Shown here one piece after another: positions 39,965 through 52,218 of a DNA stretch of 64,000 nucleotides. Where the stretch lies: positions 21,323,980 to 21,387,979 of the forward strand of contig NC_049991.1 in assembly GCF_000003815.2 (NCBI RefSeq). Reading direction: 5' to 3'. Numbering within the stretch: the stretch's first letter is position 1; the number at the start of each line of letters is the position of its first letter. The notes beneath the pieces were generated by a model. That model was not told the origin of the DNA, did no database searches, and worked only from the letters and a program-made list of their open reading frames with translations. Origin of the DNA: Branchiostoma floridae. Lineage: Eukaryota > Chordata > Leptocardii > Amphioxiformes > Branchiostomatidae. The position numbers and the translations under genes are program-made.

Positions 39965-41215
39965 TGGCTGTTCAACACGAATGACCAGGGTATAACAATA
40001 CCATAAGTACATACAAAACACTATGGTATATGAAAGATCTACAAATCATTACTGTAGCTTCCTGTGCACTCGCCGCTAAAGTGAATAACCGACGGTAAGA
40101 TGTATTTATTGAGTTCATTCAAAGTGCAATGTTCGGGGGCGTCCACAGGCAAGTAGGCGGCCAGATTTCCGTATCTACATTTCTGGAGGTTGCTTTGATT
40201 TCACCGGGTGTCAATGACTTCGTTACTGCACAAAGTGTATAAATGTTCTTAAGATGATTTCATTCACTTTGCTATGGGGCTTCAACGAGTGCCTGAAGAT
40301 TACTTTGAATTGATCAAATTCCAATGACTTCATTACTGCACAAAGTGTATAAATGTTCTTAAGATGATTTCATTCACTTTGCTATGGGTCTTCAAGGAGC
40401 AAGTGCCTGTGCAAGATTTCTGTGCCTTTATGCCTGAAGGTAATACTTTGAATTGATCAAATTTCAATGACTTCATTACTACACAAAGTGTATAAAGTTC
40501 CTAAATTAAGATGAGTTCATTCATTGAGTTAGCTATAGGTTCGGGGGGTTCACAGGCGAGTGGGCGGTTAGATTTCTACGCCTTTATTTCTGGAAGTTGC
40601 TTTGATTTCGTCAAATTTCAATGACTTCGTTATTGCACAAAGTGTATAAACGTTGAGACTTGAGAATAAATTAGTGACGTATAAACGTTCTTCAGATGAG
40701 TTCATTCCTTGTGCTAGACCCGGGGGGTCCACAAGCAAGTGAGCGGCCAGATTTCTGTACTTTTACTTCTGAAGATTACTTTGATTTTGCCGGTTAAACA
40801 CGAATGACCAGAGGATATATATAGAATATTCTAAGTACATAAAAACACTACTGTATATGAAAGATTTAAAAGGTCTTCTTGTAGTTTCCTGTGCTTTCAC
40901 CGCTAAGGTGAATAACCAACGGTAAGAGTTCATTGCCTGTACAAGCTTAAGTGGGCGGCCAGATTTCTACGCCTTTATTTCTGGAGGCTGCTTTGATTTC
41001 GCCGGGTTTAAATGACTTCATTACTGCACAAAGTGTATAAATGTTATTATAACCAAGTAAGATGAGTTCATTCATTGTGTAAGGCCAGGCAAGTGGGCGG
41101 CCAGCTTTCTGCATCTTTATTTCTGGAGATTGCTTTGATTTCGCCGGTTTTAGATGACTTCATTACTGAACAAAGTGAATAAACGTTCTAAATTGATGAG
41201 TTCGAGATTGCCGTG
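39965..41215. repeat. Degenerate tandem repeat field, about 108-150 bp unit
   Basis: The anchor CAATGACTTC(A/G)TTACTGCACAAAGTGTATAAA occurs near 40213, 40321, 40466, 40618, 41010 and 41151, with GGCGGCCAGATTTCTG and TTTCTGGAG(A/G)TTGCTTTGATTTCGCCG between. A larger block (ACACGAATGACCAG...TGAATAACC(G/A)ACGGTAAG) at 39978 and 40800 gives an outer duplication of about 820 bp. Confidence 0.85.
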
Positions 41216-41280
41216 TAATCACCAGCTGGGGGCGGCCAGGACTTCAGACGTCAAGCTCGGGTCGTTTACGTAATCACACA

Positions 41281-41560
41281 TTGGGAGGTCACCGTTCTCA
41301 GTCTCTTTCAAAATTCCGCGCTTTTTTTCATTATCGGAAGGTGTTCATACGCTTTTATGTATTTGCATGCAAAGACATTGGAACGGAACATTGTCGTTGT
41401 CATCATTGTCGTTGCCCACCAAGGTCCGCGTACCAAACACAATCTAAACAATCACAGATTCAAACTGAACCCAGGGCCCAGGACAAAAGTCATGCATAAT
41501 GTTCTGAAAAACCAAAATATCTTCAAGAACATTTGCAATATACTTGGACAAAATTGAGTT
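41281..41560 (+). pseudogene. Possible LINE 5' fragment with LNPGP motif
   Basis: An open frame of 66 codons (41357-41557) contains RFKLNPGPRTK (LNPGP at 41465-41479). NPGP-ended 2A-like peptides occur in CR1-type LINEs of amphioxus (from memory). A diverged relative of the same DNA (AATC(T)GAACAGTCACAGATTC) lies at 43745-43785. The upstream DxE of a working 2A is not present. Assignment is tentative. Confidence 0.4.
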
Positions 41561-41669
41561 AACTTAAATAGTGATTACACATTGGGAGGTCATCGATCCT
41601 TCTCATTCTCTTCTCTCACCAGGACTTCCAACAGCCCATCCAGCTCCCCTCCGCGCGTCATGACACATA

Positions 41670-42003
41670 AGCTAAGAGCACAACCCGCCGTACGTGCAAA
41701 TACGTGCTGTCTACGTGCCAAAACGTGGGCAATCTTTTGGAACCCGTAAGTGGTACGTACCACCTCCGTACGAACTCGAAGGGAATCCGAGGGATTTTGG
41801 AGCACGCAGGCACGCCGTAGAACTTTACGTGCAGGCAAAACTTTGTGTGCCATCGGGCTGGGGATTCGCCTCCATACGTGCCAGTACGAGCGACGCACCT
41901 GCCCTGTCCAGCCTGAACGTTTTCAGAAATACGTGTCAGACGTGGCCTCCAAAAACAAAACCTACGGACATATTGCACGCACGGCGCGGTTTGTGCCTTT
42001 AAG
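41670..42003. mobile_element. MITE, GCTAAG(A/G)GCACAA family
   Basis: GCTAAGAGCACAACCCGCCGTACGTGCAA and the inverse ending GTTTGTGCCTTTA. The interior has many CGTAC motifs and matches 59477-59780 in reverse orientation. Confidence 0.75.
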
Positions 42004-42215
42004 GGTGTGACCGCTCTTCCTCATTCCCTTTGAGGTTAATAGACAGGATTGTCGTCTCCATCTGCGCCCGTTCCTCCGAGATAACCTGGGGTTACTGGAG
42101 TTCATCTTTATGGGGTCATAAACACAAACACACGGAGGGCAGGAGCCTCTGTAAGTGCCTTTACTGCCCGGCAGGGGGTTAACCAGGTTCGGTCCACCGT
42201 GCGTAAAACTACCGG

Positions 42216-42990
42216 AAAGTGCTCTACTATGAACCTGTGCACTCACTGAATACGTGATGGTGTGGGTTTGTGGTTTATGGTATTACTTATACTTGGCTAT
42301 GTCAGATCGTACGTGTTAAAGTCTAGTTACAAGTTCTAGTTCAAGTCCTAGTTACAAGTTAATTGCAAGGACAGGTAAAAGGCGGGAAGTGCTCTACTAT
42401 GAACCTGTGCACTCACTGGCTACTTGATGGTGTGGGTTTGTTGGTTCATGGTCTTACTTATACTTGACTGTGTTAAAGTCTGGCTACAAGTTTATGCGCT
42501 CTGGGTACGTAAGTGCTAGGGCATCATAGAAACCGACAAGCACTCTACTATGAACACTCTCTGAATACATGATGGTGTGGGTTTGTGTATTCATGGTCTT
42601 ACTATAAGTTGGCTATGTTATAAAGTTTAGTTACAAGTTAATGCGCAATGGGAAAATAGTTGCACGGACATGGTAGAAATCGAGGAGCAGTCTACTATGA
42701 ACCTGTGCACTCACTGAATACGCGATGGTGTGGGTTTGTGGGTTCATGATCTTACTTATACTTGACTGCGTTAAAGTCTAGTTACAAGTTAATGCGCTAT
42801 GGGAAATAGTTGCAAGGATATGGTAGAAATCGAGGAGCAGTCTACTATGAACCTGTGCACTCATTGAATACGTGATAATGGAGGTTTGTATCTTTAGGAC
42901 AGTTCATGATCTTACTTATACTTAAATGTATGAAAGTCTATCAATTTTACAAGTTCATGGGTTATGGGTACGCAATTGCATGGTAGATAC
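42216..42990. repeat. Five-copy tandem repeat, 148-170 bp unit
   Basis: The anchor CTCTACTATGAACCTGTGCACTC is at about 42222, 42392, 42543, 42691 and 42841. Each unit continues GATGGTGTGGGTTTGT, then TTACTTATACTTG and TTACAAGTTAATGCGC. Copies 4 and 5 are most alike. No exon is recognisable next to it. Confidence 0.9.
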
Positions 42991-43169
42991 GTAGGGAAAT
43001 ACGTAGGGGACATACAGGTGACAGCTATAGTAAACTTGTTGCAACAAAAGTCTAAACGATTACTGGTGTTGGTTATATCTAGACAAGTTGGGTTTGGAAG
43101 CAGAGGAAGACGAACATTTAGTCTTTTTTTATTATCGTCGGGTTCTACATACATGTATTAACGGGGCCA

Positions 43170-43590
43170 CTATAAACAGCTCCCTGTCCACGAGAGATTG
43201 TGTATATATTGCCCAATGAATGCAGTGGAAAATGAAACACATTTTATCAGTCAGTGTACCCACTATGAAACCGAAAGAAACACATTATTTCAATCAGTTG
43301 TCACTATTTCACCAAGCTTTTACCACCTAAGTGATCCCCAAAAGACTATATTTCTACTAAAAGCACAAAACCCCACCATCATACAGAACGTGGGACAGTT
43401 CATTAACCACTGCCTTCAAAGAAGAAGTCAAACCCGACAATAGTATCCATAGTATCATGTAGTTGATTAGACACTAGTTTTATGTATTATTCTATTTACT
43501 TCTCTTAGTTCCTGAGACTGTATATGCAATTAGCTAAGTTCTTGAGGCTGTATATGCAATTAGCCCTCGGGCATGATTTTGCAAATAAAA
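43170..43590 (+). mobile_element. LINE 3' end, CR1-like tail family
   Basis: 81 codons (43198-43443) of LINE ORF2 C-terminus: RLCIYCPMNAVENETHFISQC and NVGQFINHCLQRRSQTRQ, then a 3' tail with GGGCATGATTTTGCAAATAAAAC. About 90% similar to the minus-strand copy at 12605-13025. Inactive, 5' truncated. Between this and 42990 is AT-rich sequence. Confidence 0.82.
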
Positions 43591-44041
43591 CACATTAACC
43601 TACGACTATCAAAGACACTCTTTTCTTTTATAAACTTGCATGCAGTTTTACTCACACGCTTTGTGCATTTTCATGTAATACTATGTATCTTGCCATCTTC
43701 AGGAGCCATACTGTGCCGTTGACCATCTAGGTCTTAGCACAAAAATCTGAACAGTCACAGATTCTAACTGCACTCCCAACTATTTCAAAAAAGAAATTTA
43801 AAGAAGTAACGATTTCGATTCAACCACTAGACACTGACGGAAACGTGATACGATCTCGTAACCATAAATCTTCATGACATGTGCTATTTTTCAGAATTAT
43901 CTGGATGCACAACTGAAAAATCCGAATACATCGGAAGGCGCGTAGATGAAACGTAAAAACTGCGGGCTTTAATAAAAAATAAAAGTTATTTGCTCGTCTC
44001 AGAAGGTTCTTAACCAGCTAGAAATGCAGTCAGACCTGTCC
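43591..44041. other. No gene recognised
   Basis: Includes a short stretch (43700-43790) related to 41400-41480. Nothing else was recognised. Confidence 0.4.
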
Positions 44042-44044
44042 TTA

Positions 44045-44221
44045 TACCCCCCTCACATTAGGCAAAAATCGATCGGACGATGAGTCTGCGAGCTCTACAT
44101 TACGAGGAGGCATGACCCTGCTGCCGACGAAGAAATGCCCCCCGTCAGGGTCATGCCTCCTCGTAATGTAGAGCTTGCAGACTCGTCATCCGATCGATTT
44201 TCGCCTAATGTGAGGGGGGTA
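44045..44221. mobile_element. Harbinger-like foldback MITE, copy 2
   Basis: TACCCCCCTCACATTAGGC is inverted at the right end; the arms match the 28971 copy. The TSD is TTA (44042-44044, 44222-44224). Loop at about 44122-44148. Confidence 0.88.
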
Positions 44222-44224
44222 TTA

Positions 44225-45331
44225 GCAACCACTCAAGGGACTGAGCAAACATGGGGTTGAGGACAGGTGGTTGCTCCCGACAAGGTGGTCGTCGGCGTGA
44301 TATGGCGATCCTGGTTGGGAGGAGAGGAAAGAACACTAGCCAGCAGAAACAGGGGCTTTATAAAATATTTTCACTTAGGGCACTTTTTTTAACATTATCA
44401 AGACATAACAAGTCCAAACATAATACGCCCTGGTATGGTATCTGTACCACCATAAAGCTCATTTAAAATGGCGGCTAGCTGCTGTCAATCAGTTTTGGTT
44501 GTTGAGTGGAAGGTAAATGCCCTTGCCCAAGAAGAAAACCTTTTCAGTGTGTCTTCTGACGACTATAATACAACGGTGACTGAGAATATGTATTAGTCTC
44601 GTATTCATATTCATACCTACTCAGTCACAGGTGAAAAACAGAGCATTGTATCCTGCAGCTCTGACACTTTAGAGCATTTATTCAGTTGTTTCTAGATTTA
44701 TTTGGAATAAACCAATGAACGCTACGTCGAATCGCGCGTCCGAGGTTTTCAGGATGGGGGCGACAGCCGCCGAGACAGGTGTGTTTATGTGATTACATTT
44801 GATGTGGCAAATTGGATCCGACAGTTACAATTGGTTGAAAGCCGTGCTGACGTCATGGTCTCCATGGAGAAGAGAAGAAAATTGATTCCGAGAGGTTAAC
44901 GCCCGGACGTCAGCAGCAGATGTTAATTGAATGAATGAATGAAAGAAGACATTACCGTCACACTGGGCTAAGTACAGGTCACAACAAGACAGGCTGAAGA
45001 AATACATTAAACAAATACAAGATAAAACTTACGTTAGATAAATTCAAAATTCTCCTCGCTTTTCAGTAATGGTTAAAAGAAACAGATATGTTTTATGATC
45101 GGTGGTTTGTCTAGTTTCATTCGGAATGTGAATTTCTGTCCAGAAATAGGAGAATAGATTTTGTACAAGCCTATACATGCCATTTATCTCTTCTCCATAC
45201 CAACTACATTCTATACAAAATGACATTCGTTCTCTATTCTATCTAACTAACTATAATACAGGAGAGAGTCACGACGGCGCCTTCCGTCTCATGAATGTCG
45301 CCATTGGAAATGACCGGTCATATCGCTGACG
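44225..45331. other. No gene recognised
   Basis: Small inverted CTGAGAATA...TATTCAT motifs lie at about 44580-44632. No supported frame. Confidence 0.4.
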
Positions 45332-45339
45332 GTCTGTAC

Positions 45340-45777
45340 TAGGGCCGAGTACTGTTACAAAACTTTTTCTCATTGGACCGGTCCAGAAAACCCGGACCTG
45401 AAAAAAGGAGGTGGGCCGGATGTTTGACCAACTAGAAAATTAAGAGATTATTTTATCAGGCATTCATACGTTTTGGCGCTTGAAGGTGGAAGAAAATAAC
45501 AAGAGTGAAGTAGAGTAGAGTTTGTAGTAATTTCTACCAAGTTTTACAGCTAATCGTACAGGTGCAGTTGCGTTGTAGGATTTTAAAACGCCAGTGGGAG
45601 TCGAATACTACACAAAACAGATGTATTTGTTGCGAAATGGACCATAGTTTTGAGTATCGTCCATTCACAAGTTTCCACATAATGAATCAGGTCCAGGTTC
45701 AGGTCCGGACCTGGACCTGGTTTTCTGGACCTGAAGCGGACCTGGACCTTAATTTTCTGTACCGGTACCCGCCCCCA
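45340..45777. mobile_element. hAT-like non-autonomous element, 8-bp TSD
   Basis: Ends TAGGGCCGAGTACTG and GGTACCCGCCCCCA are imperfectly inverted. GTCTGTAC flanks both sides (45332-45339, 45778-45785). Inner GGACCGGTCC and GGTCCGGACC palindromes. 8-bp duplications with a TAG-type end fit hAT. Confidence 0.78.
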
Positions 45778-46614
45778 GTCTGTACCATACCTAAACATGT
45801 GTTGGGTGGCTGACAACAAGGGAGAACATAACAACAACAACAATTATCATATCAGAAATGTACGATATTTTCTGGGTTTAGGCATTGTTCATTGAATATT
45901 ATTATAAGTTATGGATGACATCGCGAGCATCAATTTTCGGTCGACTTCCAGAAGAAGTAAATCTGTACATACTGCATTTAAATACTGTCAATCACACTAA
46001 ATCACTATGTATGTATGTATGTAAATCACACTAAGCCGCTGTATTATATGCCTTAAATTGAACAGAATACCGGTAATCTATCTTACTATTAACTAATGCT
46101 AAATGTAAAATTAATACTTGACTTTATGTAATAGAATGCATAAGTCAATCCCAACATCAAAGATGATTATGTGAATGAGCAAAAATAAAGACAATACTCT
46201 GTGCCTTTGATCCTTTGTTCAACCTTACGGACCACTTAGAGCTCCTAATGAAGGCAACTTTTTGCCAAAGCTTTAACATGGCCTTCGATAAAGTCTGCGA
46301 AGAAGTTTTCTTTTCCTTTGACCCACCATTCTGTGGCCTGTTCATCGAACCGAAAGAATCGATTTCTCGGAACGGAGCCTTACATAACCGTAGCGTTAGG
46401 CGTTGACATCAAATAACCGGGATTCCCGGCCAGAAGGTTCTGGAATGGATTAATCTTGAATCAAGTACAACAGATTAAGACACTCGATAATACAGACAGA
46501 TTGACGGACAGATGTTGTTTTGTTTTGTTTTTAATTCTGTTTTCTTTAGCCAGGGTAGCCCAACTCGGTGTAACCACACTGCTTTAAATGCCACAACTCC
46601 CTTAATGCAAAGAT
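45778..46614. other. No gene recognised
   Basis: AT-rich. A TTTTGTTTTG stretch at 46514-46530 resembles position 10-20 of the window and may be part of a LINE tail. Confidence 0.35.
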
Positions 46615-46619
46615 ATGGA

Positions 46620-46830
46620 AATATATCAAAGACTGCTTTGTTATTAGAAAGAATACCAAAACTCATGATTAGCCCAACTCGATTGTAACACTATATCAAA
46701 GACTTGCACTACCCCTTATTGTTATGTTGATTAGGATGTAAAGTCTTATTCTAAACATCTATTTTGTACTTTGTGCAATAGTTGTTGCCATACATTGTAC
46801 CATGTACAATTGTCGTGCAATACAGTTATT
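46620..46830 (+). mobile_element. LINE-like 3' UTR repeat, second copy
   Basis: Same sequence as 37847-38040, about 90% alike, ending TTGTTGCCATACATTGTACC...GTCGTGCAATACAG. Confidence 0.6.
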
Positions 46831-47113
46831 GATATATCAAAAGATTCGAGTAATGATATCCACACAGTAACGTGCTTATTGACCCATGGATTAATGAGGG
46901 TGAGGTCGGCCTGGTTTATCAGGTTGTTTTCATCATCGGACGGGTTAGAGTTCAACTCGCCGCATTAAGCCGGGTAATGGGGCCCCGAGGGAGTCTCGGG
47001 GTACGAGAAAAGATCAGTAGGGTCTGGGTCTGGGTCAGGAAATGAAGTGCGCAATTAATATTTCGGAGCTTTATCATAAAGTATAAAGCCTTTCATGAAA
47101 CTGTCGTCATAGT

Positions 47114-47476
47114 TTGAGGAAGTCATTCTACGCAGCTCTGATTTGGTTTCCTCGCCACGTACCTACTGATTTTCGAAAAGACATCGACTGGGAAGTCGCC
47201 ACTCAAATAATGGGTTTGGAAAAATTGGCTTCCTGTACATCAGAAAGGGAACACAAAAGGTTTCTTGGAGAGTTTCTGAACTTGACAGTCATGACGTCTT
47301 CAGATGACAGTCGACTCGGCGGGGTGTACAGATTTTCTGACGCTCAAGGCGTCTTGACAATGTCATCCGTGTCATTTTTAGCCTCCTTCGCGACGCCTGT
47401 GATGAGTAACAGGTTAATCAGATTGTCCCGATATATCGTCTACCTTCCCCGCTATTGGGCGAGCCACATAAAATAA
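47114..47476 (+). other. Unrecognised 120-codon open frame
   Basis: An open frame of 120 codons ending just before the assembly gap. It has no signal peptide, repeat or domain I recognise and no obvious flanking splice sites. It could be a random frame or an exon of a gene in the gap. Confidence 0.15.
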
Positions 47477-47482
47477 CGACTC

Positions 47483-47582
47483 NNNNNNNNNNNNNNNNNN
47501 NNNNNNNNNNNNNNNNNNNNNNNNNNNNNNNNNNNNNNNNNNNNNNNNNNNNNNNNNNNNNNNNNNNNNNNNNNNNNNNNNN
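47483..47582. other. Assembly gap (100 N)
   Basis: Exactly 100 unknown bases, a scaffold gap of conventional size. A G-run of about 18 bp at 47670-47687 beyond it is a likely cause of the sequencing break. Confidence 0.99.
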
Positions 47583-47689
47583 ACAGGGAAGACAACAGGC
47601 GGATCCGGTTGCTCAAGGAGGCGTTCTGGATAAGAAATTCAACCCCAGTGATGAACCGAGACGCGGGGTGGGGGGGGGGGGGGGGGGTA

Positions 47690-48551
47690 CAAACTTAGCC
47701 ATGTTTGGGATTGTTTTCTCAAAAGCGCCACCTACATCGGCTACATATAGCGGCGAGAAGCAGAACTCCAGTTAGAAGCTATGAGGAAGGTGTGACGGCT
47801 TTGATAGACACTGAAAAGTCAGCAAAAGGTGAGTACAAATTAGTTGTGTAAAAGAATTCTACTTTATCCTATATAAATCATTCATCTATTCAACCCCCCG
47901 ACCATGAACAGTGGTATCCGCACGCAGCCGTGACGTTATTTTCATGACCGGATTTTCCCGCCAAATCCCGGCGGATTCTGTGAGAGCACGTCCCGGTCTA
48001 ACGAAGCCGCGCATCGTCATGCTTCGTGCGCTTCTGACGTAAACTGTCGACTAATTAGGACTGGGATGGTGTGCCGTGCGCAACCTGCCGTTAATCATGT
48101 CTCTTGTACAGGTCGGATCGATAGCATTTACTAATCCTCTTTCCCACTGACTTGCGATTGCTGACAGTTACGTCTATGAAAGTTAGACATCTAGGTAAAC
48201 AATATTCGGATATAATTCGATCTCTACAACAGGATAAAACAAGAAATCTTTTAAGAAAAGCTGTGCATTGCCGCGTATTTTATGACTGAACTGCTGAGAG
48301 CGACACCTAGCTTCTTCAGTAGGAAATGCAGCAAAAGGGGATATTGGAAATTTACCTCATTATCATAATTTATGTCACATGAATTATTGGCACATTAAAC
48401 AGGTTTTGTAAAACTTTTTGACCCACAATGAATATGCATTATTTTTCATTACAAAATAAGTTCCTTCTGATGCAATTTGTGATATATCTTTATATAAACA
48501 TGGTGAGTTAAAGCGTAGATTTATTACGCTGGACCACATACAGTAACATGC
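47690..48551. other. No gene recognised
   Basis: AAAAG/GTGAGTAC at 47825-47836 looks like a splice donor, but no coding exon leads into it. Otherwise AT-rich sequence. Confidence 0.35.
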
Positions 48552-49192
48552 GTCTAGAAGAGCCTTTTAATACTCGCCTGGAATGTACCATTGTCTAACT
48601 AAGCCATGAAACTCGGCAAGGAAAGAAGGGCCTTTGGAAGGGGCTTTGGAAGGGCTGGGTTAAAAGGTCCGTCCATTGATCCAACCATGGAAGAAAGCTG
48701 GCATAAGGCATTGCCGCTGGCGCGGCAATGCAAAAACGGATATGGACGTTTCGAGTGACATCCATCACTCTTTTTCAGCGTCACTAGTGAACTAGCAGAA
48801 CAAACTAGCAGATTACTGACACTGTACTGACTGTACCTAGACCAAAAGTTGATTTGTACAAGCCATGATTTCGTCTAGAAGAGCCTTTTAATACTCGCCT
48901 GGAATGTACCATTGTCTAACTAAGCCATGAAACTCGGCAAGGAAAGAAGGGCCTTTGGAAGGGGCTTTGGAAGGGCTGGGTTAAAAGGTCCGTCCATTGA
49001 TCCAACCATGGAAGAAAGCTGGCATAAGGCATTGCCGCTGGCGCGGCAATGCAAAAACGGATATGGACGTTTCGAGTGACATCCATCACTCTTTTTCAGC
49101 GTCACTAGTGAACTAGCAGAACAAACTAGCAGATTACTGACACTGTACTGACTGTACCTAGACCAAAAGTTGATTTGTACAAGCCATGATTT
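48552..49192. repeat. Perfect 321-bp tandem duplication
   Basis: 48552-48872 and 48873-49192 read as identical. Each has an inverted GCATTGCCGCTGGCGCGGCAATGC stem. The minus-strand frame in each copy (LKKSDGCHSKRPYPFLHC) matches nothing I can name. Absence of divergence means a very young event or an assembly error. Confidence 0.95.
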
Positions 49193-49298
49193 CATAGTAG
49201 GATTGTTTTGCATGATGTAGCGCTAGCATGATTTGACAAAAGATTAAACTGTGTTCATAAAAATCGTTGAGGTTTCTCTGAAGTCTTTAGATGCAGTG

Positions 49299-49420
49299 CA
49301 GTCGCAATGAGGTCGCAGTACAGCCGCAGTGCGGAAGCAGTACGGTCGCAGTACATTCGCAGTACGGAAGCAGCTCCGTCGCAGTACAATCGCAGCATGG
49401 TTGCAGTACAGTCGCAGTCT
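49299..49420. repeat. GCAGTACGGTC-type short tandem repeats
   Basis: About ten 11-13 bp variants of (A/G)GTCGCAGTAC / GGAAGCAGTAC. Confidence 0.8.
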
Positions 49421-49645
49421 TGCGGAAAGGGCGTATTTTATAGAGGCGAGGCTCCCTAACTTGCCTTCGTCAATACTGGTGAGAGTACAGGAAACTTAGT
49501 AAAACCGCGTAAGAGGACACTGACTTTTAATACATACTTAGAATAAAGGTAATAAGATTAGCCCAATTGGGCTAAAAGGTTTCGTAATGAATGAACTGAA
49601 ATGAAAAGATTAAGGTATATATATAAAGACTGTCAGACGTGTATG

Positions 49646-50190
49646 TGTAAGAAGTGGTGGGGCCGATGTTGTGGGCCCCAGGTTCTTTTAGAATGCTGCA
49701 CAAGGGACTATTAGACTGCTACAGGACTAAGGAACACACACAAGACACAGGGCATTGCCATTGACACGCACGGGAGCTGTTGGTCGGGACCCTCTCTCTC
49801 TGTTCTCGCTCCAACTGTCCTCCCAACTTCCAGCTCTCGGCTTTTTATTTCAAAATCCCAGACACATATCCAGACACTGTCTGCATGGCACTAATTATGG
49901 TAGGTACATGTCACTGCTTTGTAGTTTGTTTGATGCTCATTACTTCAAAGGATATAACAAAAGGTAACACCTCGTTGGCACTAATCGCACAATAAAAGCA
50001 GACGGTTACACATCTGGCCAGGAGACGCTCTCCTCAGACGAATTACATTATAGCCTTGTTATGAAGTACGGCAGGGCACCTTGCGATAATTCGAGTGTAG
50101 GTACAACAAACTAGGGAGATGCAAAAGAATTACAAATTATGCATCACGATTCTACAAAGTACATAATATCTGTTTTCCCCCATCCCTACA
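49646..50190 (-). repeat. 3' LTR of the minus-strand element
   Basis: Left LTR on the plus strand, downstream in the element. Differs from its partner by a dozen or so substitutions and small indels. Confidence 0.9.
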
Positions 50191-50199
50191 CTCCCCCAT
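50191..50199 (-). other. Polypurine tract of minus-strand element
   Basis: CTCCCCCAT on the plus strand, that is ATGGGGGAG on the minus strand, directly abutting the LTR. With the primer site at the other end this fixes the orientation. Confidence 0.75.
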
Positions 50200-51853
50200 A
50201 GCTTAACCTTGAGCCGTCCCGGCGAAACATAAAAAAATACAATATATGTAGAAACAACACCTACACATATATAACAACCGCTAAACAGTTACAGGCTACT
50301 GCAATCAGAGTTTGGACGTGCTGACAACATACGGTGAACATACAAGTGCAACTAGGAACAGTTCAGTAGACAGGCGACAAATTGAAATCAGTTCAAATCA
50401 GTGAATCGTCAGTTCAGCTCCCAGTCTGGCTGTTGTTCTCCCACGTCAGCCGCTCCGCTGCTGTTCCGTGTCATGCGGCTCCCCCTCCGCCCCGTCGCTG
50501 CACGATCACCGACGTCCTCTCCCGCTCCTCCCGGTGATGCGGCTGGACCCACCGGCTTCCTGGGGAAGATCTCCGGCGGCGTCTCTCGCTGCTGTAGGAG
50601 TCCCTGTGTAGGGTATGGCGGGATCGCGCCCCGTCTTGTTAGGCATGGTTAACGCATGGCATGAACATGAACTCGCCAACACTCTTGTGCCCGTTGTGAC
50701 CTGTGCTAGGTATAGAGAGAGAACACACACACACAACCTGACCGACCTCTCCGATCAGAATCCTTAACATCTACCCTATCCACCAGCCACTCACCCCCGC
50801 ACTGACCCGGGAATGCGCCAGACGGCCAGTCGGTGGCAGCCCTGGTATTTCAACTCAACTCAACTAAACTTCAACTCAACTCAACTTAACTTAACTTATT
50901 CCCCTAACAGCTCGGCATCTTCGCCGAAAAAAAACAGCTAGCCTCGGATCTCCACTGACAAGACACATCAAAACTACTTTCAATACATCTAAGATGAACT
51001 AACGTTAACCTGTGCAAGCCATTCCTGTCCACTAATAATCCCTAACTGTCACGCTTCCATTACATAATTAACAGTTCGTCACACCACATAGGCCGAACAC
51101 AAGGGCAAAGCGTTTCCTGCTTCGAACTTCAGAACAAAATACCACTGCAAGTTCAACCGGGAAAATACCAGAAACCTACAAAAACAACATACATGTACAA
51201 GGAACAATGTCAAAACATTTGAAGAAAGATGCTATCTACCCCAGGCAATGTAAACCCCTGAATGACCTTGGTCAAACCCCCGAAGTCTGGGTTTCCCCGG
51301 AGATTACATCACCTACCTGCAATCTAGCGTAGCCTACATAACTCTAGCCGGCCTAACATCCTAAAAAAAATCATAACACTTAACCGAACCTAACCGAACT
51401 CCACCAGTCCCCTACCTTTCACAGAGAAACAACAACAAAACAGAGGCCATTACTTTTTGATAGTCTCCTTCTCAAATACTCTCCACCCCCTCCAAAACAA
51501 CTCTAGTCCTGTTTTCTCTCCTCTCTGTGGTTTCGGAACACAAGCAGTTCATCACAACTGGTCAGACATACTTTCAAAACAACTTCCACGGAACCTCCGA
51601 CTAAAATATCACCATTTAAATCAAAACAATTCAATTGATCAACCTCTAAACACTTTTGTACCAGCGACAACTTCCAAAAACAACACAGGGAAGCCATATC
51701 CTCACTAATCACAACAACTTTAAATGACAATATCAACCTAGAAACATCCTACTCCTTGCTACTAATCTAACATAATAAAACTGAACTAAACTCCAACAAA
51801 AAGGTCAGGTAGCGTGTGCAAGGTATTCTCTCTCTGTTAACACATGGACACAC
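50200..51853 (-). other. Internal non-coding part of the LTR element
   Basis: Mostly short frames. At 50506-50660 (minus) a Pro/Ala/Arg-rich stretch, GRDPAIPYTGTP, could be a decayed polyprotein end. An ACTTAACTCAACT run lies at 50855-50895. No catalytic motifs. Confidence 0.5.
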
Positions 51854-52218
51854 TCACGTTCGACAGTTCCACCCGGGTCTTCTTGTCCTGCCGTCCGCCC
51901 TTTCGCACGTGCATATCCAGCCGCGGCTCCATGCTGTCGACTCTCCTGGCTCTCTCGTCCCTCGCCCCGCTCTGGTCCATGCCGCTCTCCCGTCCGTGCC
52001 GAGTCGAGGTCCCAGCTCCTCCAGCAACGGTCCTGTGGCCTCCTCAAGTCTCGTGATCCGCTTGCCATGCTCTGCCGGGCGCTGCTCCAGATCGTCTTGC
52101 CCTTCCGTGCGCGTCTCCCCTCTCCTCTCTCCTGGCATGACCCCTGGTCTTGGCGTGTCCTCGTCCTGCAGCGTCCCTCTAGATGGTGGTTGAACAGCAT
52201 CCCGTCCTCGTCGCCATA
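51854..52218 (-). pseudogene. Gag-like remnant of the minus-strand LTR element
   Basis: A frame open from the primer-binding region reads WRRGRDAVQPPSRG, then a charged, coiled-coil-like KRITRLEEATGPLLEELG and an Arg/Gly-rich end, stopping soon after. Its position directly behind the primer site and the predicted helix fit the N-terminus of Gag. No zinc knuckle or capsid motif was found. Tentative. Confidence 0.45.
52199..52216 (-). other. Primer-binding site of minus-strand element
   Basis: The minus strand reads TGGCGACGAGGACGGGAT beginning 2 nt inside the LTR boundary. A TGG start is expected for tRNA priming. Confidence 0.8.

Noticed and set aside
47820..47836. Possible first exon ending in a GTGAGTAC donor
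   Set aside because: No coding sequence or promoter supports it; a donor-like word alone is not enough.
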